DNA of 52,798 bases, taken from NCBI RefSeq assembly GCF_003097655.1, contig NZ_QCZH01000026.1, positions 1 to 52,798 of the forward strand, given 5' to 3'. Position 1 is the first letter of the stretch; every line of letters starts with the position of its first letter. Source of the stretch: Flavobacterium laiguense (lineage in GTDB: Bacteria > Bacteroidota > Bacteroidia > Flavobacteriales > Flavobacteriaceae). Both the position numbers and the translations under genes were made by a program. This document shows, in pieces, positions 1 through 7,240 of this stretch. The notes beneath the pieces were generated by a model, which was not told the DNA's origin, did not search any database, and was given only the letters and a program-made list of their open reading frames with translations.

Positions 1-5
1 TCAAT

Positions 6-78
6 GACTCGATAGCTCAGTTGGTAGAGCACATCACTTTTAATGATGGGGTCCTGGGTTCGAGCCCCAGTCGGGTCA
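6..78 (+). tRNA. tRNA-Lys (anticodon TTT), copy 1
   Basis: The full cloverleaf can be read. The acceptor arms are GACTCGA and TCGGGTC. The canonical TAGCTCAG D-arm start and the GGTTCGAGCC T-arm are present. The 7-nt anticodon loop CTTTTAA carries TTT. The CCA end is not encoded. The tRNA body is identical to the copy at 242-314. It is followed within 3 nt by a strong hairpin with a T-tract. Confidence 0.95.
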
Positions 79-80
79 CA

Positions 81-119
81 AAAGGTTGAGTAATTCATTA
101 CTTAACCTTTATTTTTTTT
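81..119 (+). terminator. Hairpin with T-tract after tRNA-Lys copy 1
   Basis: Arms at 81-93 and 98-110 pair over 13 bp with one G-U pair, followed by seven to eight T residues. It looks like an intrinsic terminator, yet it sits between two tRNA genes on the same strand. It could instead be a processing hairpin. The copy after the second tRNA-Lys differs by compensating changes. Confidence 0.75.
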
Positions 120-121
120 AA

Positions 122-204
122 GGCCACGTGGAGAAACGGTAGACTTGCCAGCTTGAGGGGCTGGTGCTCGCAAGGGCGTGTGGGTTCAAATCCCACCGTG
201 GTCA
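122..204 (+). tRNA. tRNA-Leu (anticodon GAG)
   Basis: The acceptor arms are GGCCACG and CGTGGTC, with one G-U at the first pair. The anticodon stem CCAGC/GCTGG encloses the loop TTGAGGG, giving anticodon GAG. A long variable arm around TGCTCGCAAGGGCG is typical of a class II tRNA-Leu. CCA is not encoded. It lies between two identical tRNA-Lys genes. Confidence 0.93.
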
Positions 205-241
205 CTTTTCAAGACGAAAAACATATTTACATAAAGTCAAT

Positions 242-314
242 GACTCGATAGCTCAGTTGGTAGAGCACATCACTTTTAATGATGGGGTCCTGGGTTCGAG
301 CCCCAGTCGGGTCA
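242..314 (+). tRNA. tRNA-Lys (anticodon TTT), copy 2
   Basis: The tRNA body is identical to the one at 6-78, and the four bases before it (TCAA) are also shared. This points to a duplication that included flanking DNA. The two downstream hairpins have diverged while keeping their pairing. Confidence 0.95.
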
Positions 315-316
315 CA

Positions 317-348
317 AAAGGTCGAGTAATTTATTACTCGACCTTTTT
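317..348 (+). terminator. Intrinsic terminator closing the tRNA cluster
   Basis: Arms at 317-330 and 333-346 pair perfectly apart from the tight apex and run into a T-tract. It is the diverged partner of the hairpin at 81-119. Confidence 0.8.
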
Positions 349-560
349 ATTTACACCAATAATTTACTCAACGATCAACACGACAAACCACGGATCAATC
401 CTAAAACCTGTGGGAAGTGAAAATTAGACGCAAAACTTTAAACCCAGACTACAACAAATCTTATTAAACCAAAAGTCACTTAAAGTCAAAAAAAACTCAT
501 CCCATCTCTAAAATCATAACTATTTAGTAGCTAAATAACTGAAAATGAATTATTTTTGCA
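349..560. other. Intergenic stretch without a recognisable gene
   Basis: Between the tRNA-cluster terminator and the promoter at 561-589 I see no supported coding region. A frame that runs from within tRNA-Leu to 427 is chance, because it crosses two RNA genes. Confidence 0.6.
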
Positions 561-589
561 TTTGCTTTATAAATAAATATGTAAATTTG
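561..589 (+). promoter_or_regulatory. Candidate Bacteroidota promoter
   Basis: TTTG at 561-564 and TAAATTTG at 582-589 are 17 nt apart, matching the Bacteroidota -33/-7 pattern. Both boxes lie in a 15-bp direct repeat (ATTTGCTTTATAAAT at 560-574 and 585-599). Transcription would begin near 596, which rules out the upstream ATG at 545 and supports a start at 638. Confidence 0.55.
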
Positions 590-637
590 CTTTATAAATG
601 CATTTTATTAATTAATAACGCCTTAAATAACATAAAT

Positions 638-973
638 ATGAAAAAACCTACTAAAAAATTAAAAATTAATTTATTGCAGTTTTTCTCATTCTCTTTCATA
701 TTTTTCTCGACATTCAATACTAACGCACAAAAAGTACATTATGATTCCATTAAGAAACAAAAATATGTACTAATTGATGTCCACAAAACATATGAAAGAA
801 TTACAAGCGAAGGCTATGAGTCTGTTGAAATGTATGAATATTTAGGAAATTATTATTTCGACTGTAAGAATTTCAAAAAATCAAAATTATACTTCGACAA
901 ATTATTTGAAAAATATAGCTTGTCTCAAATTTCACCAAAAAGCATTGAACGTTATAAAAAAATTAGATTCTAG
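638..973 (+). CDS. Short secreted protein resembling the N-terminal part of flavobacterial OmpA/TPR proteins
   Basis: This 111-residue protein has a signal peptide ending in a Thr-Asn-Ala-Gln cleavage context. After it come a helical stretch with Asp-Val-His-Lys-Thr-Tyr-Glu, then Gly-Tyr-Glu-Ser-Val-Glu, then a TPR-like helix pair (Leu-Gly-Asn-Tyr-Tyr-Phe, Phe-Lys-Lys-Ser). In Flavobacteriaceae this pattern is the start of roughly 600-residue OmpA-family envelope proteins often paired with PorP/SprF. Here the frame ends just after the first repeat, so no OmpA domain follows. The upstream ATG at 545 would place 31 charged and hydrophobic residues before the signal peptide and precedes the predicted transcription start. 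Function is unknown; it may be a free-standing TPR protein or a remnant. Confidence 0.6.
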   Translation: MKKPTKKLKINLLQFFSFSFIFFSTFNTNAQKVHYDSIKKQKYVLIDVHKTYERITSEGYESVEMYEYLGNYYFDCKNFKKSKLYFDKLFEKYSLSQISPKSIERYKKIRF

Positions 974-1001
974 GTTGATTTAAAATTGGAATAATTCCAA
1001 C

Positions 1002-1042
1002 AAAAAAGCCTGTCTGAAATTAATTTCCAGACAGGCTTTTTT
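1002..1042 (+). terminator. Intrinsic terminator
   Basis: AAAAAAGCCTGTCTG pairs with CAGACAGGCTTTTTT around a 10-nt loop. It lies 29 nt after the stop at 973, and it can also end transcripts of the minus-strand gene that stops at 1081. Confidence 0.85.
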
Positions 1043-1080
1043 AGTTTAAAAGTTCTGTTTAAAAAACCCCTAGTACCAAT

Positions 1081-1644
1081 TTATATTTTTAAAGCCCTTT
1101 CTTTATCGGCTAATTCTTTATCTAAAAACAACTCTTTATAAACCGAATAATCAACCACATCTATATACCCTTTATTGCTAATAATATTACCGCTCGAATA
1201 GCAAGTTAGAAATTCGGACGTAATGATTGCCCCTACAGATTCCGGCGTACCGTACTTTGCTGTATTTCCATAAAAGCCACCTTCCCCTTTTACTGGAGTC
1301 TTACTAGCGCCATATTTTGCATCTAACACTTTTGCAACGTCTTCATTGTAGTCACAGGTGATTTTATACAATTTACCTTTAAAGAATCTTAATTCCAGTT
1401 TATTTACGGTCAACAGTTTCATAATACTGTATTGTGGCACTCTAATCACATTTATAGTATCTCCTTCTTTTGTTATTATTACTGAAGGAACAGCGTTTTC
1501 AAAACCTGGAGTACTACTTATCGCAGAAAGTTCCGTGCCAAACTTTAGACTCCCCAATCCTTCCGATTTTTCTACACCTGCAAAAGAAGACAATAAAAAC
1601 AACATGCTAAATAAAAGTATAGCTCCCGAAAATATTTTTTTCAT
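1081..1644 (-). CDS. Secreted protein of unknown function
   Basis: This product is about 187 residues. Starting at the ATG at 1644 gives a clean signal peptide (Lys-Lys, then a Leu/Phe-rich core, then Ser-Ser-Phe-Ala-Gly). An earlier in-frame ATG at 1848 would add 68 residues with no signal-like pattern and is less likely. The mature part contains short beta-type stretches with Gly-Lys-Leu-Tyr-Lys-Ile and an Asp-Ala-Lys-Tyr-Gly segment. That resembles small periplasmic proteins that follow how the side chain of a ligand changes a fold, but I cannot assign a family. It has no lipobox Cys. It shares a terminator with the convergent gene ending at 973. Confidence 0.6.
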   Translation of the reverse strand: MKKIFSGAILLFSMLFLLSSFAGVEKSEGLGSLKFGTELSAISSTPGFENAVPSVIITKEGDTINVIRVPQYSIMKLLTVNKLELRFFKGKLYKITCDYNEDVAKVLDAKYGASKTPVKGEGGFYGNTAKYGTPESVGAIITSEFLTCYSSGNIISNKGYIDVVDYSVYKELFLDKELADKERALKI

Positions 1645-1895
1645 AGTAATTGGCATTACTTTAATATTAATTACTAAAACCATCGTAACAATTACTGTGC
1701 CACAATTAGTTATAAGAAAAAAATTATCATATCCCAAAAAATTGGTCCGATTAACAACACAAGCATTACCCATGTCTTTGCTCACAACAAGTTTAAGTTT
1801 GCTTTCGATAAAGCAACTTCCCGATTGCAAAACCTTTTCTTCTACCACTAGGCATCGTACTAAGATATTACAATTTTAGTTAACACACAAAACCA
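1645..1895. other. Divergent intergenic region
   Basis: These 433 bases (1645-2077) separate two divergent genes. The only signal I can support is the plus-strand promoter at 1896-1925. I do not see a riboswitch or RNA gene. Frames running through 1645-1880 on both strands lack homology-like features. Confidence 0.45.
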
Positions 1896-1925
1896 TTGTA
1901 ATTGAATATCAAAACATTACCTTTG
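1896..1925 (+). promoter_or_regulatory. Candidate promoter for the GNAT-like gene
   Basis: TTG at 1896-1898, a 19-nt spacer, then TACCTTTG at 1918-1925 match the Bacteroidota -33/-7 consensus. A leader of about 145 nt would separate it from the ATG at 2078. Confidence 0.5.
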
Positions 1926-2077
1926 TTTTATTATATTCTGAATAAAAAAAATCACGTCCGAATCCCAAATAAAAAACTCCAATTTATTAATTCCTAAAAC
2001 TATTAAACAAAAACTAGTAATCTGCCTACGTAATCAATATGAATCACTTGCATTTCGAATCAATAAAACTATTAAAA

Positions 2078-2380
2078 ATGGAGTTAACTGCCAAAATGGA
2101 AATTAAAGACAATGCTTTTGCAAGACAATTTGAAACAGCAGTGGAAACCGGAACTATTTCTGTAGAATATTCATTTCAAGAAAAAAAGATTTTTTTGACA
2201 AAAATAAACACCCCTGAAAACTTTGAAGACGAAGAATTCATTTCAAATTTTCTCAAGAATATTATGGAAATAGCTATTGAAAGAAAACTAAAAGTAGTTC
2301 CAATTCTTCCCAAAATCACAATATTTTTTAAAAAAAATCCCATCTATAAAGAATTACTTCCTCCAGGAATTCGACTTTAA
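2078..2380 (+). CDS. Small GNAT-like (COG2388-type) protein with degenerate acetyl-CoA loop
   Basis: The 100-residue product from the ATG at 2078 has the shape of the short YidJ/COG2388 N-acetyltransferases. Its C-terminal half reads Lys-Leu-Lys-Val-Val-Pro-Ile-Leu-Pro, then Phe-Phe-Lys-Lys-Asn-Pro-Ile-Tyr-Lys-Glu-Leu-Leu. That fits the family's conserved end, where a Cys-Pro and a His/Asn-Pro-x-Tyr are usual. The Arg-Gly-x-Gly-x-Gly/Ala loop that holds the acetyl-CoA pyrophosphate is missing; the equivalent stretch is acidic (Glu-Asp-Glu-Glu-Phe-Ile). Catalytic activity is therefore doubtful. An ATG at 2039 would add 13 residues. Confidence 0.55.
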   Translation: MELTAKMEIKDNAFARQFETAVETGTISVEYSFQEKKIFLTKINTPENFEDEEFISNFLKNIMEIAIERKLKVVPILPKITIFFKKNPIYKELLPPGIRL

Positions 2381-2408
2381 CAAAAAACACCTGTAATATA
2401 TTAAAGAA

Positions 2409-2442
2409 AAAAAGCTGCATCTCATTGAAAATGCAGCTTTTT
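2409..2442. terminator. Bidirectional intrinsic terminator
   Basis: AAAAAGCTGCAT at 2409-2420 pairs perfectly with ATGCAGCTTTTT at 2431-2442. It lies between the convergent genes ending at 2380 and 2463. Confidence 0.85.
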
Positions 2443-2462
2443 CCTTTTTGATGAAATTACTA

Positions 2463-3098
2463 TTATTTAAAATCGAAAGCAAAAGCAGCTCCTAAACCAA
2501 ATTGATATAGGGATGAATTGTTAGGATAAGTCACAGTACCCCAACCTGGATAATAATAAGTCTCAGAGCCATAAGACCCCCAAATAGTTTGGAAATATCC
2601 CTGAAGCTTAACAGAAACTACATCCGATGCTTTTATTTTAACACCCGCTTTAAAATCCCATGCAAATCTAGCACTAGTACTTTGATCACCTGAAGCCCAA
2701 CCTAGTCCTAAATCCAAACCTATAAATGGAATTAATGATGGGTTAGCAGTTTGAAAATAATTATTTCCACCAATTAAAACATAATTTATTGCTGAACTGT
2801 CATTCCCAACATTAATTTGCCCAACTTTAAAAGGCGCTGTAAGACTTGGCGCAAAAACTGGTGTGCTAGTATCCATTCTAAGGTATTTCAACTCAATTGA
2901 CTTAGAAGGTCTTACGTAAAACTCAGCTCCTATACCATATTGAAAACCGTCCTGAATTTCAATATAGGAAGCATTATTAGATATCTGATCTTCAAAAGTA
3001 TAACCACCATATAAGTTAAGACCAATACTCCCTTGAGTCTGTGCTTTAGCACCAATACCGCTTAATAAAATTCCAGCAACAAATAATAATTTTTTCAT
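2463..3098 (-). CDS. Outer-membrane beta-barrel protein
   Basis: The product has 211 residues with an N-terminal signal peptide (MKKLL start, Gly-Ala-Lys-Ala-Gln cleavage site). Alternating aromatic/hydrophobic strands and Gly-rich turns follow, and the protein ends in Phe-Asp-Phe-Lys, a typical last barrel strand. Size suggests an eight-stranded barrel like the OmpX/OmpW group or PF13505. It is the last of three barrel genes read in the same direction (5067 to 2463). No ligand can be named from the sequence. Confidence 0.75.
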   Translation of the reverse strand: MKKLLFVAGILLSGIGAKAQTQGSIGLNLYGGYTFEDQISNNASYIEIQDGFQYGIGAEFYVRPSKSIELKYLRMDTSTPVFAPSLTAPFKVGQINVGNDSSAINYVLIGGNNYFQTANPSLIPFIGLDLGLGWASGDQSTSARFAWDFKAGVKIKASDVVSVKLQGYFQTIWGSYGSETYYYPGWGTVTYPNNSSLYQFGLGAAFAFDFK

Positions 3099-3175
3099 TT
3101 TTTTGTTTGTTTTTTTAATACTAATACTACTTTTAATTTTTCGTTTTACAATTAAGTAAATATAATTTATTTTTA

Positions 3176-3928
3176 TTATTTATCAATATTATTGGCATCC
3201 ATTTCGGACGCTTTCTTTTTTTCTGCATTTTGAGCCGCTTTACCTTTACCTACTGGTATTCCTAAAGTAATATAAAAAGAACGATGATACTGATTTGGAC
3301 TTAAGTTTCCTTTCATTACAGGAACTAAACCATGATAATAATTGAAGCCTATATTCATTCCGTTACCCCCCAATAGTCGATAGCCCGCACCAATAGCTAA
3401 ACCTGCATCGATAACATGTATTTGATCTCTAATGTTATGTTTGTATTCTAAATCTTCTCCTTCGTATTTGTTATTGAATTCATCATAGGCTCTGCTAAGC
3501 AAACCCAATTGTGTGCCAGCTTTAACATAAATACGATTATCAAATTTGTATTTTAACATCAAAGGAACATTAAAATAACTGATTTTCCGATCTACACTCC
3601 CACCATCAAAAGCATTGTCTAATTCAGCATTATTTAAAGAGTACACTTTTAATTCTGAAGCTCCTAATGTCGATTTAACAATCACTCCAGTACTAATAGC
3701 CCAAGATGGATTTTTGAGCATAAAGTCAAAATAAAAACCAAGATTTAAATCGGTTCTATTTTTTGTTTCATCAAGATTAGAAATGGTTGAAAAATTAGCA
3801 CCTCCTTCTAAACCAAACTCAATTTTCGGCGAGTTCAGTTTATCTCCAAAAATCAAGGAAATTAACACCTGAGCATTTACGGATTGAATACAGAATAATA
3901 AAATAGCAATCTGTATAAATTTTTTCAT
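3176..3928 (-). CDS. Outer-membrane beta-barrel protein (PF13568-like porin family)
   Basis: The product has 250 residues. A signal peptide ends at Val-Asn-Ala-Gln. The mature part begins with a Gly-Leu-Glu-Gly-Gly-Ala-Asn-Phe-Ser strand, the hallmark opening of the Bacteroidota 'porin family' barrels. It continues with Phe-Asn-Val-Pro-Leu-Met-Leu-Lys-Tyr-Lys and Lys-Ala-Gly-Thr-Gln-Leu-Gly, also typical. The C-terminal tail after the last strand is charged (Lys-Lys-Lys-Ala-Ser-Glu) and ends in Asn-Asn-Ile-Asp-Lys, which is unusual for a barrel end. It lies 17 nt after the gene ending at 3946, so the two are probably cotranscribed. Confidence 0.75.
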   Translation of the reverse strand: MKKFIQIAILLFCIQSVNAQVLISLIFGDKLNSPKIEFGLEGGANFSTISNLDETKNRTDLNLGFYFDFMLKNPSWAISTGVIVKSTLGASELKVYSLNNAELDNAFDGGSVDRKISYFNVPLMLKYKFDNRIYVKAGTQLGLLSRAYDEFNNKYEGEDLEYKHNIRDQIHVIDAGLAIGAGYRLLGGNGMNIGFNYYHGLVPVMKGNLSPNQYHRSFYITLGIPVGKGKAAQNAEKKKASEMDANNIDK

Positions 3929-3945
3929 AATACTTAAGAATTTAA

Positions 3946-5067
3946 TTATAATCCAAAACGATATTGAAGGCTAGTCATAAACTGTTTTCGGGTTCCTAAA
4001 AATCCATATTCAGCTCGTAACATAAAGTGTTTGTTGTATTGGTACTGAGCACCTAAAAGGAAATTCCAAGCATCTTCTGGAGCCTTTTCGAGTGCATACT
4101 GAACAGTCGAAGTCCCGGCAGTACTCAATGCACCATCTATTGCCGTTAAAAAATTTCCTGCGGTTTCAAGTGCTTGATTTGCAGTGTTATGCTTGGCTTG
4201 ATTTACAGGATTGGCTTTTTCTATATTGCTCAATCCATTCCACCAATCATCTACTGCGGTTTGCTTTTCGGCTACTTTTACAAAACCTTGATCTACCTTA
4301 GCTTGTGAATCACCACCTGAAATTACATCTGATAATGCTAATGACCCTTTTGTTTCGCTTTTTAAATGTACTCTAAAAGCTCCAGCCCAAACCGTTATAT
4401 TACTTTCTGGTTTTTTTAGATTAAAGGTTTTTCCCATTCTAGGTCCAAAAACAAAACTCTGTGCGGGCTTTTCTAATCCTTCTAAATCTGTCCAAGCTAC
4501 ATTCATATCCAGAGCCAACCAACCTCCTCCTATACCAATTGTTGGGGTAAATCCTAAACCAAATGTTGTTCCTTCAAATTTGGCTTTAGAACCAAAAGTA
4601 TATATCTCAGTCCAATTATTTTGAGCATCGGGAACCCATACACCAGCATTTATCGCAGTTGAAGTATTGACTTTACCCAAAATACCATATACATTCAGGA
4701 AAGGAAACAACCATATATCTGGTCTAACATTGATGGCATTGGCGCTAGCAACTGAACTATTGAATCGTACAATTTGATCTAAATTATATTGTGGCCCATT
4801 ATTAAAACCAACATACAAATTATCTATTATTATGCTTGACTCTTGCCAAAAATAATTTACCGAAACCCCGGCAGAATAGGGCAATTGATACCCTTTTTGT
4901 GTTGCCTTTTCTCCCCAGATGGGTAACGAATAAGGATATTCGCTAGTTTTAAGACTATCAATTACGGCTTCATTTTTTTTACCAACAATTTTATCGGTAT
5001 AAACTTGACTGTAAGTTTGTAGACTTACAAAAATTACAATCAAAAAAATCAATCTATTTTTTTTCAT
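3946..5067 (-). CDS. Outer-membrane protein of unknown ligand
   Basis: The product has 373 residues with a signal peptide (cleavage near Thr-Tyr-Ser-Gln). A barrel-like mature part follows with a Trp-Leu-Phe-Pro-Phe-Leu-Asn-Val-Tyr-Gly strand, a Gly-Gly-Gly-Trp-Leu-Ala-Leu-Asp segment, and an Ala/Gln-rich helical insert around residues 260-320. The final strand ends Leu-Gln-Tyr-Arg-Phe-Gly-Leu, a good C-terminal barrel signal. It is first in a three-gene barrel operon and lies near arylsulfatase genes. A role in uptake or export of a sulfated or lipid substrate is only a guess from context. Confidence 0.7.
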   Translation of the reverse strand: MKKNRLIFLIVIFVSLQTYSQVYTDKIVGKKNEAVIDSLKTSEYPYSLPIWGEKATQKGYQLPYSAGVSVNYFWQESSIIIDNLYVGFNNGPQYNLDQIVRFNSSVASANAINVRPDIWLFPFLNVYGILGKVNTSTAINAGVWVPDAQNNWTEIYTFGSKAKFEGTTFGLGFTPTIGIGGGWLALDMNVAWTDLEGLEKPAQSFVFGPRMGKTFNLKKPESNITVWAGAFRVHLKSETKGSLALSDVISGGDSQAKVDQGFVKVAEKQTAVDDWWNGLSNIEKANPVNQAKHNTANQALETAGNFLTAIDGALSTAGTSTVQYALEKAPEDAWNFLLGAQYQYNKHFMLRAEYGFLGTRKQFMTSLQYRFGL

Positions 5068-5283
5068 TAGTTAAATTTTATATATTTTTCGTTCACTTAA
5101 TTATCTAATTATTTTATTTTAATTCAATTTTAAAAAAGTCAAAAAAAGAGGAGTTATATCTAGTTTAATATTGTTTCTCCATTACTCTAAAACAACATAA
5201 TTTCTTTACAAAATTAAACAAAAAAGCTAAATATTGCTTAGTTATTAATGACTATTTATCCCTTAGTTTTATCTACTTTGTAC

Positions 5284-6018
5284 TTACTTTTTTTCAAGAA
5301 AAATATGCAAAATAACGTTCAAAGCATATAAATTTTCTGTGGAATAGGTTTCATCATACTGATAAGTCAAATTACCTTCTATGGCATACCGTTCTCTCCA
5401 AGTTGTTGTGACCCCGCCTATAAAACGAGTCTTTACTATTTTAGCATAACGTGAATCCCAATACAGTTCTGCATTTAAATACGGAACAATAGAACTCGTT
5501 CCTGATTTGTATTCTTTTTCTACCATTAATCGATAGCGAAACCGATACGAAAAATCATTGGCATCACCAAGCCAACGAGTATCGGTACGAAATCGTTGGG
5601 AGAACAAAATGTTACCTTTCAATGGGACTCTTTTATGAACTTCTGCAAAAGCCATTTCTTCCTTATAATCTCCTTTGTATTCGCCAATGCTCCAGCCCTT
5701 CATAAACCCTGCACGAACCATCCAATTTTTCATTAGTTGTTCTCTTTCCTGATCCATTAGTCTCCTTAATACTGGATTCTTAGCATTTCCCCAAGCATAA
5801 TCAATATTCAAATAGACATTCAAATCGCGACTATCATTCTCATTGTACTTGGTTAAGGGAACAAAAGTTGAAAAACGCCATGAAGGATTTAGTCGATACC
5901 AAATATCGGTTTCGGGCCAGATTTCAAGAGAAGAATTTTGTGCATTGCAATCAAAAGTTACTCCGACACACATCAAAATTATCAAACAAACTAATCGTAG
6001 ATTGTGCATTACATTCAT
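5284..6018 (-). CDS. DUF2490 family outer-membrane protein
   Basis: The product is about 244 residues with a signal peptide ending Asn-Cys-Asn-Ala-Gln. The DUF2490 pattern is clear: an opening Leu-Glu-Ile-Trp-Pro-Glu-Thr-Asp strand, and later an Arg-Phe-Arg-Thr-Asp...Tyr-Arg-Phe-Arg-Tyr-Arg motif and a Tyr-Leu-Asn-Ala-Glu-Leu-Tyr strand. The family is a predicted beta barrel without known function. A second ATG three codons in (6009) could be the true start. It is separated by 216 nt from the barrel operon downstream and could belong to the same regulon. Confidence 0.75.
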   Translation of the reverse strand: MNVMHNLRLVCLIILMCVGVTFDCNAQNSSLEIWPETDIWYRLNPSWRFSTFVPLTKYNENDSRDLNVYLNIDYAWGNAKNPVLRRLMDQEREQLMKNWMVRAGFMKGWSIGEYKGDYKEEMAFAEVHKRVPLKGNILFSQRFRTDTRWLGDANDFSYRFRYRLMVEKEYKSGTSSIVPYLNAELYWDSRYAKIVKTRFIGGVTTTWRERYAIEGNLTYQYDETYSTENLYALNVILHIFLEKK

Positions 6019-6038
6019 ATATATTTATTAAAAACTAA

Positions 6039-6075
6039 AACAGTCACTTCCTATAAGTTCAAGGAAATGACTGTT
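6039..6075 (-). terminator. Terminator-like hairpin
   Basis: AACAGTCA with a TCCT extension pairs with AGGA and TGACTGTT at 6062-6075, with two mismatches in between. On the minus strand it is followed by a T-rich run. It sits just past the end of the arylsulfatase remnant and probably was its terminator. Confidence 0.55.
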
Positions 6076-6094
6076 AATTTTAAAATAGTAAATC

Positions 6095-6535
6095 TTAATT
6101 TCTTCCTTGTTTTTGCATAGCCTGCATCACTTGATCCAAAGAAAAACTCCCCACTTTTTGGCGTTGTGGAAAATCTTTAAAGGTTATTAAAAATTGACCT
6201 ACATATGCCTGAACCGGAACTAATAAAAAATATGTTCCATTAACCAATGTGGATAATCCTCTGAATCATGCTCAGCTCTTTCAAAAGGATCTCCTTGTAA
6301 ATCTATAATCATGGGAACACGAAGCTGAGTCCACGGTTTTGACCAAACTTCTATTCCGTGATGTTCTTGGATTTGAAAATGGACTTTCCAACGGTTGTAG
6401 CGCAACGCACAGAGACTTCCATCATCATTAAAGTAGAACATCTCTTTACGAGGGTCTTCAGTAGTTTTTCTGGTTAGATTGGCTAAATGTAATCTGTACC
6501 ATTAACAAAAGTACCGATGTGATAGTAAACTTTGT
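6095..6535 (-). pseudogene. C-terminal remnant of an arylsulfatase
   Basis: Reading the minus strand, one frame (about 6508 to 6220) gives Thr-Arg-Lys-Thr-Thr-Glu-Asp-Pro-Arg-Lys-Glu, Phe-Asn-Asp-Asp-Gly, Arg-Tyr-Asn-Arg-Trp-Lys, and Leu-Arg-Val-Pro-Met-Ile-Ile-Asp-Leu, the usual tail of bacterial arylsulfatases. It then hits a stop at 6220. Shifting frame by one base restores Val-Pro-Val-Gln-Ala-Tyr-Val-Gly-Gln-Phe and Phe-Pro-Gln-Arg-Gln-Lys, ending at a TAA at 6095-6097. Upstream, stops appear where the Gly-Tyr-x-x-x-Pro-Tyr-Leu segment should be. The catalytic N-terminal two thirds are gone. The tail differs from that of the intact arylsulfatase nearby, so it is not a recent copy of it. 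Confidence 0.75.
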
Positions 6536-6672
6536 ATTCATACATGTAAAGTTTCAAAAGGTTATTGTTTAATTTCTTGCATCATTTTTGGCGAATTTAG
6601 GGTTTTATTTTAAAACCAATTAAAAGCATTTTAAAACTAATCCTTCACCTATTACTTATTACTGCTTACTTC

Positions 6673-7053
6673 TTAATTATCTATTCTTTTTTTTAGATTA
6701 CGAATACACCAAATAGACATTGCTAGATGTAATAGGATTGTTGGCCAAAGACCAATACCTGACAGAGACAAATTTAATGCAGCATAAATGAGGATGAGTA
6801 CAATTACAATGTTATAGAGTAACATCGCACAGATTATGCCTCTAGCGGCTATGCTTTGGGTGTCATTTCGCGCAAACCAGCATACTACTGACAAAGAAAG
6901 TATAGCAACTCCCGCTACACGTGCAACAGTCAATGAGATTGGCAAATCGAGTGTTGTATCAAACAAGAGCTTTGTTAGTAGCGAAGGAAGCACTATCAAT
7001 AAAAGACCAGTAGCTGATTCAAAAATAAAGGTGAAAATGAGTAATTTTCTCAT
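6673..7053 (-). CDS. Small four-helix membrane protein of unknown function
   Basis: The product has 126 residues with four hydrophobic segments (about residues 5-27, 42-62, 70-94 and 100-120). It has short loops and a basic C-terminal tail (Arg-Asn-Leu-Lys-Lys-Arg). No signal peptide or catalytic motif is visible. Similar small membrane proteins are often found singly in Bacteroidota. Its place between a sulfatase remnant and an intact sulfatase on the same strand is the only context clue. Confidence 0.65.
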   Translation of the reverse strand: MRKLLIFTFIFESATGLLLIVLPSLLTKLLFDTTLDLPISLTVARVAGVAILSLSVVCWFARNDTQSIAARGIICAMLLYNIVIVLILIYAALNLSLSGIGLWPTILLHLAMSIWCIRNLKKRIDN

Positions 7054-7192
7054 GTTAAAAATAATTAGTTTAGGATATAAGCAATATAATAAGATTTTAA
7101 AGCCTTTGTCAAAAAATAGAAAATCAAAATAGTTGAATAAACATTCAAAAAATCTAAATTATTTCATTTGAATTATTGCATAAGATTAAAGA

Positions 7193-7228
7193 AGTCCTGA
7201 TAGAAAAATTTAGCTTTCCATCAGGACT
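7193..7228 (-). terminator. Terminator-like hairpin after the arylsulfatase
   Basis: AGTCCTGAT at 7193-7201 pairs with ATCAGGACT at 7220-7228, extended inward by GAAA/TTTC with one mismatch. It starts 12 nt past the arylsulfatase stop. The T-tract on the minus strand is interrupted, so termination may be partial. Confidence 0.6.
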
Positions 7229-7240
7229 ACCTACAAATAA

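Noticed and set aside
164..427. 87-codon plus-strand frame
   Set aside because: It crosses tRNA-Leu, the second tRNA-Lys and a terminator, and has no protein-like features.
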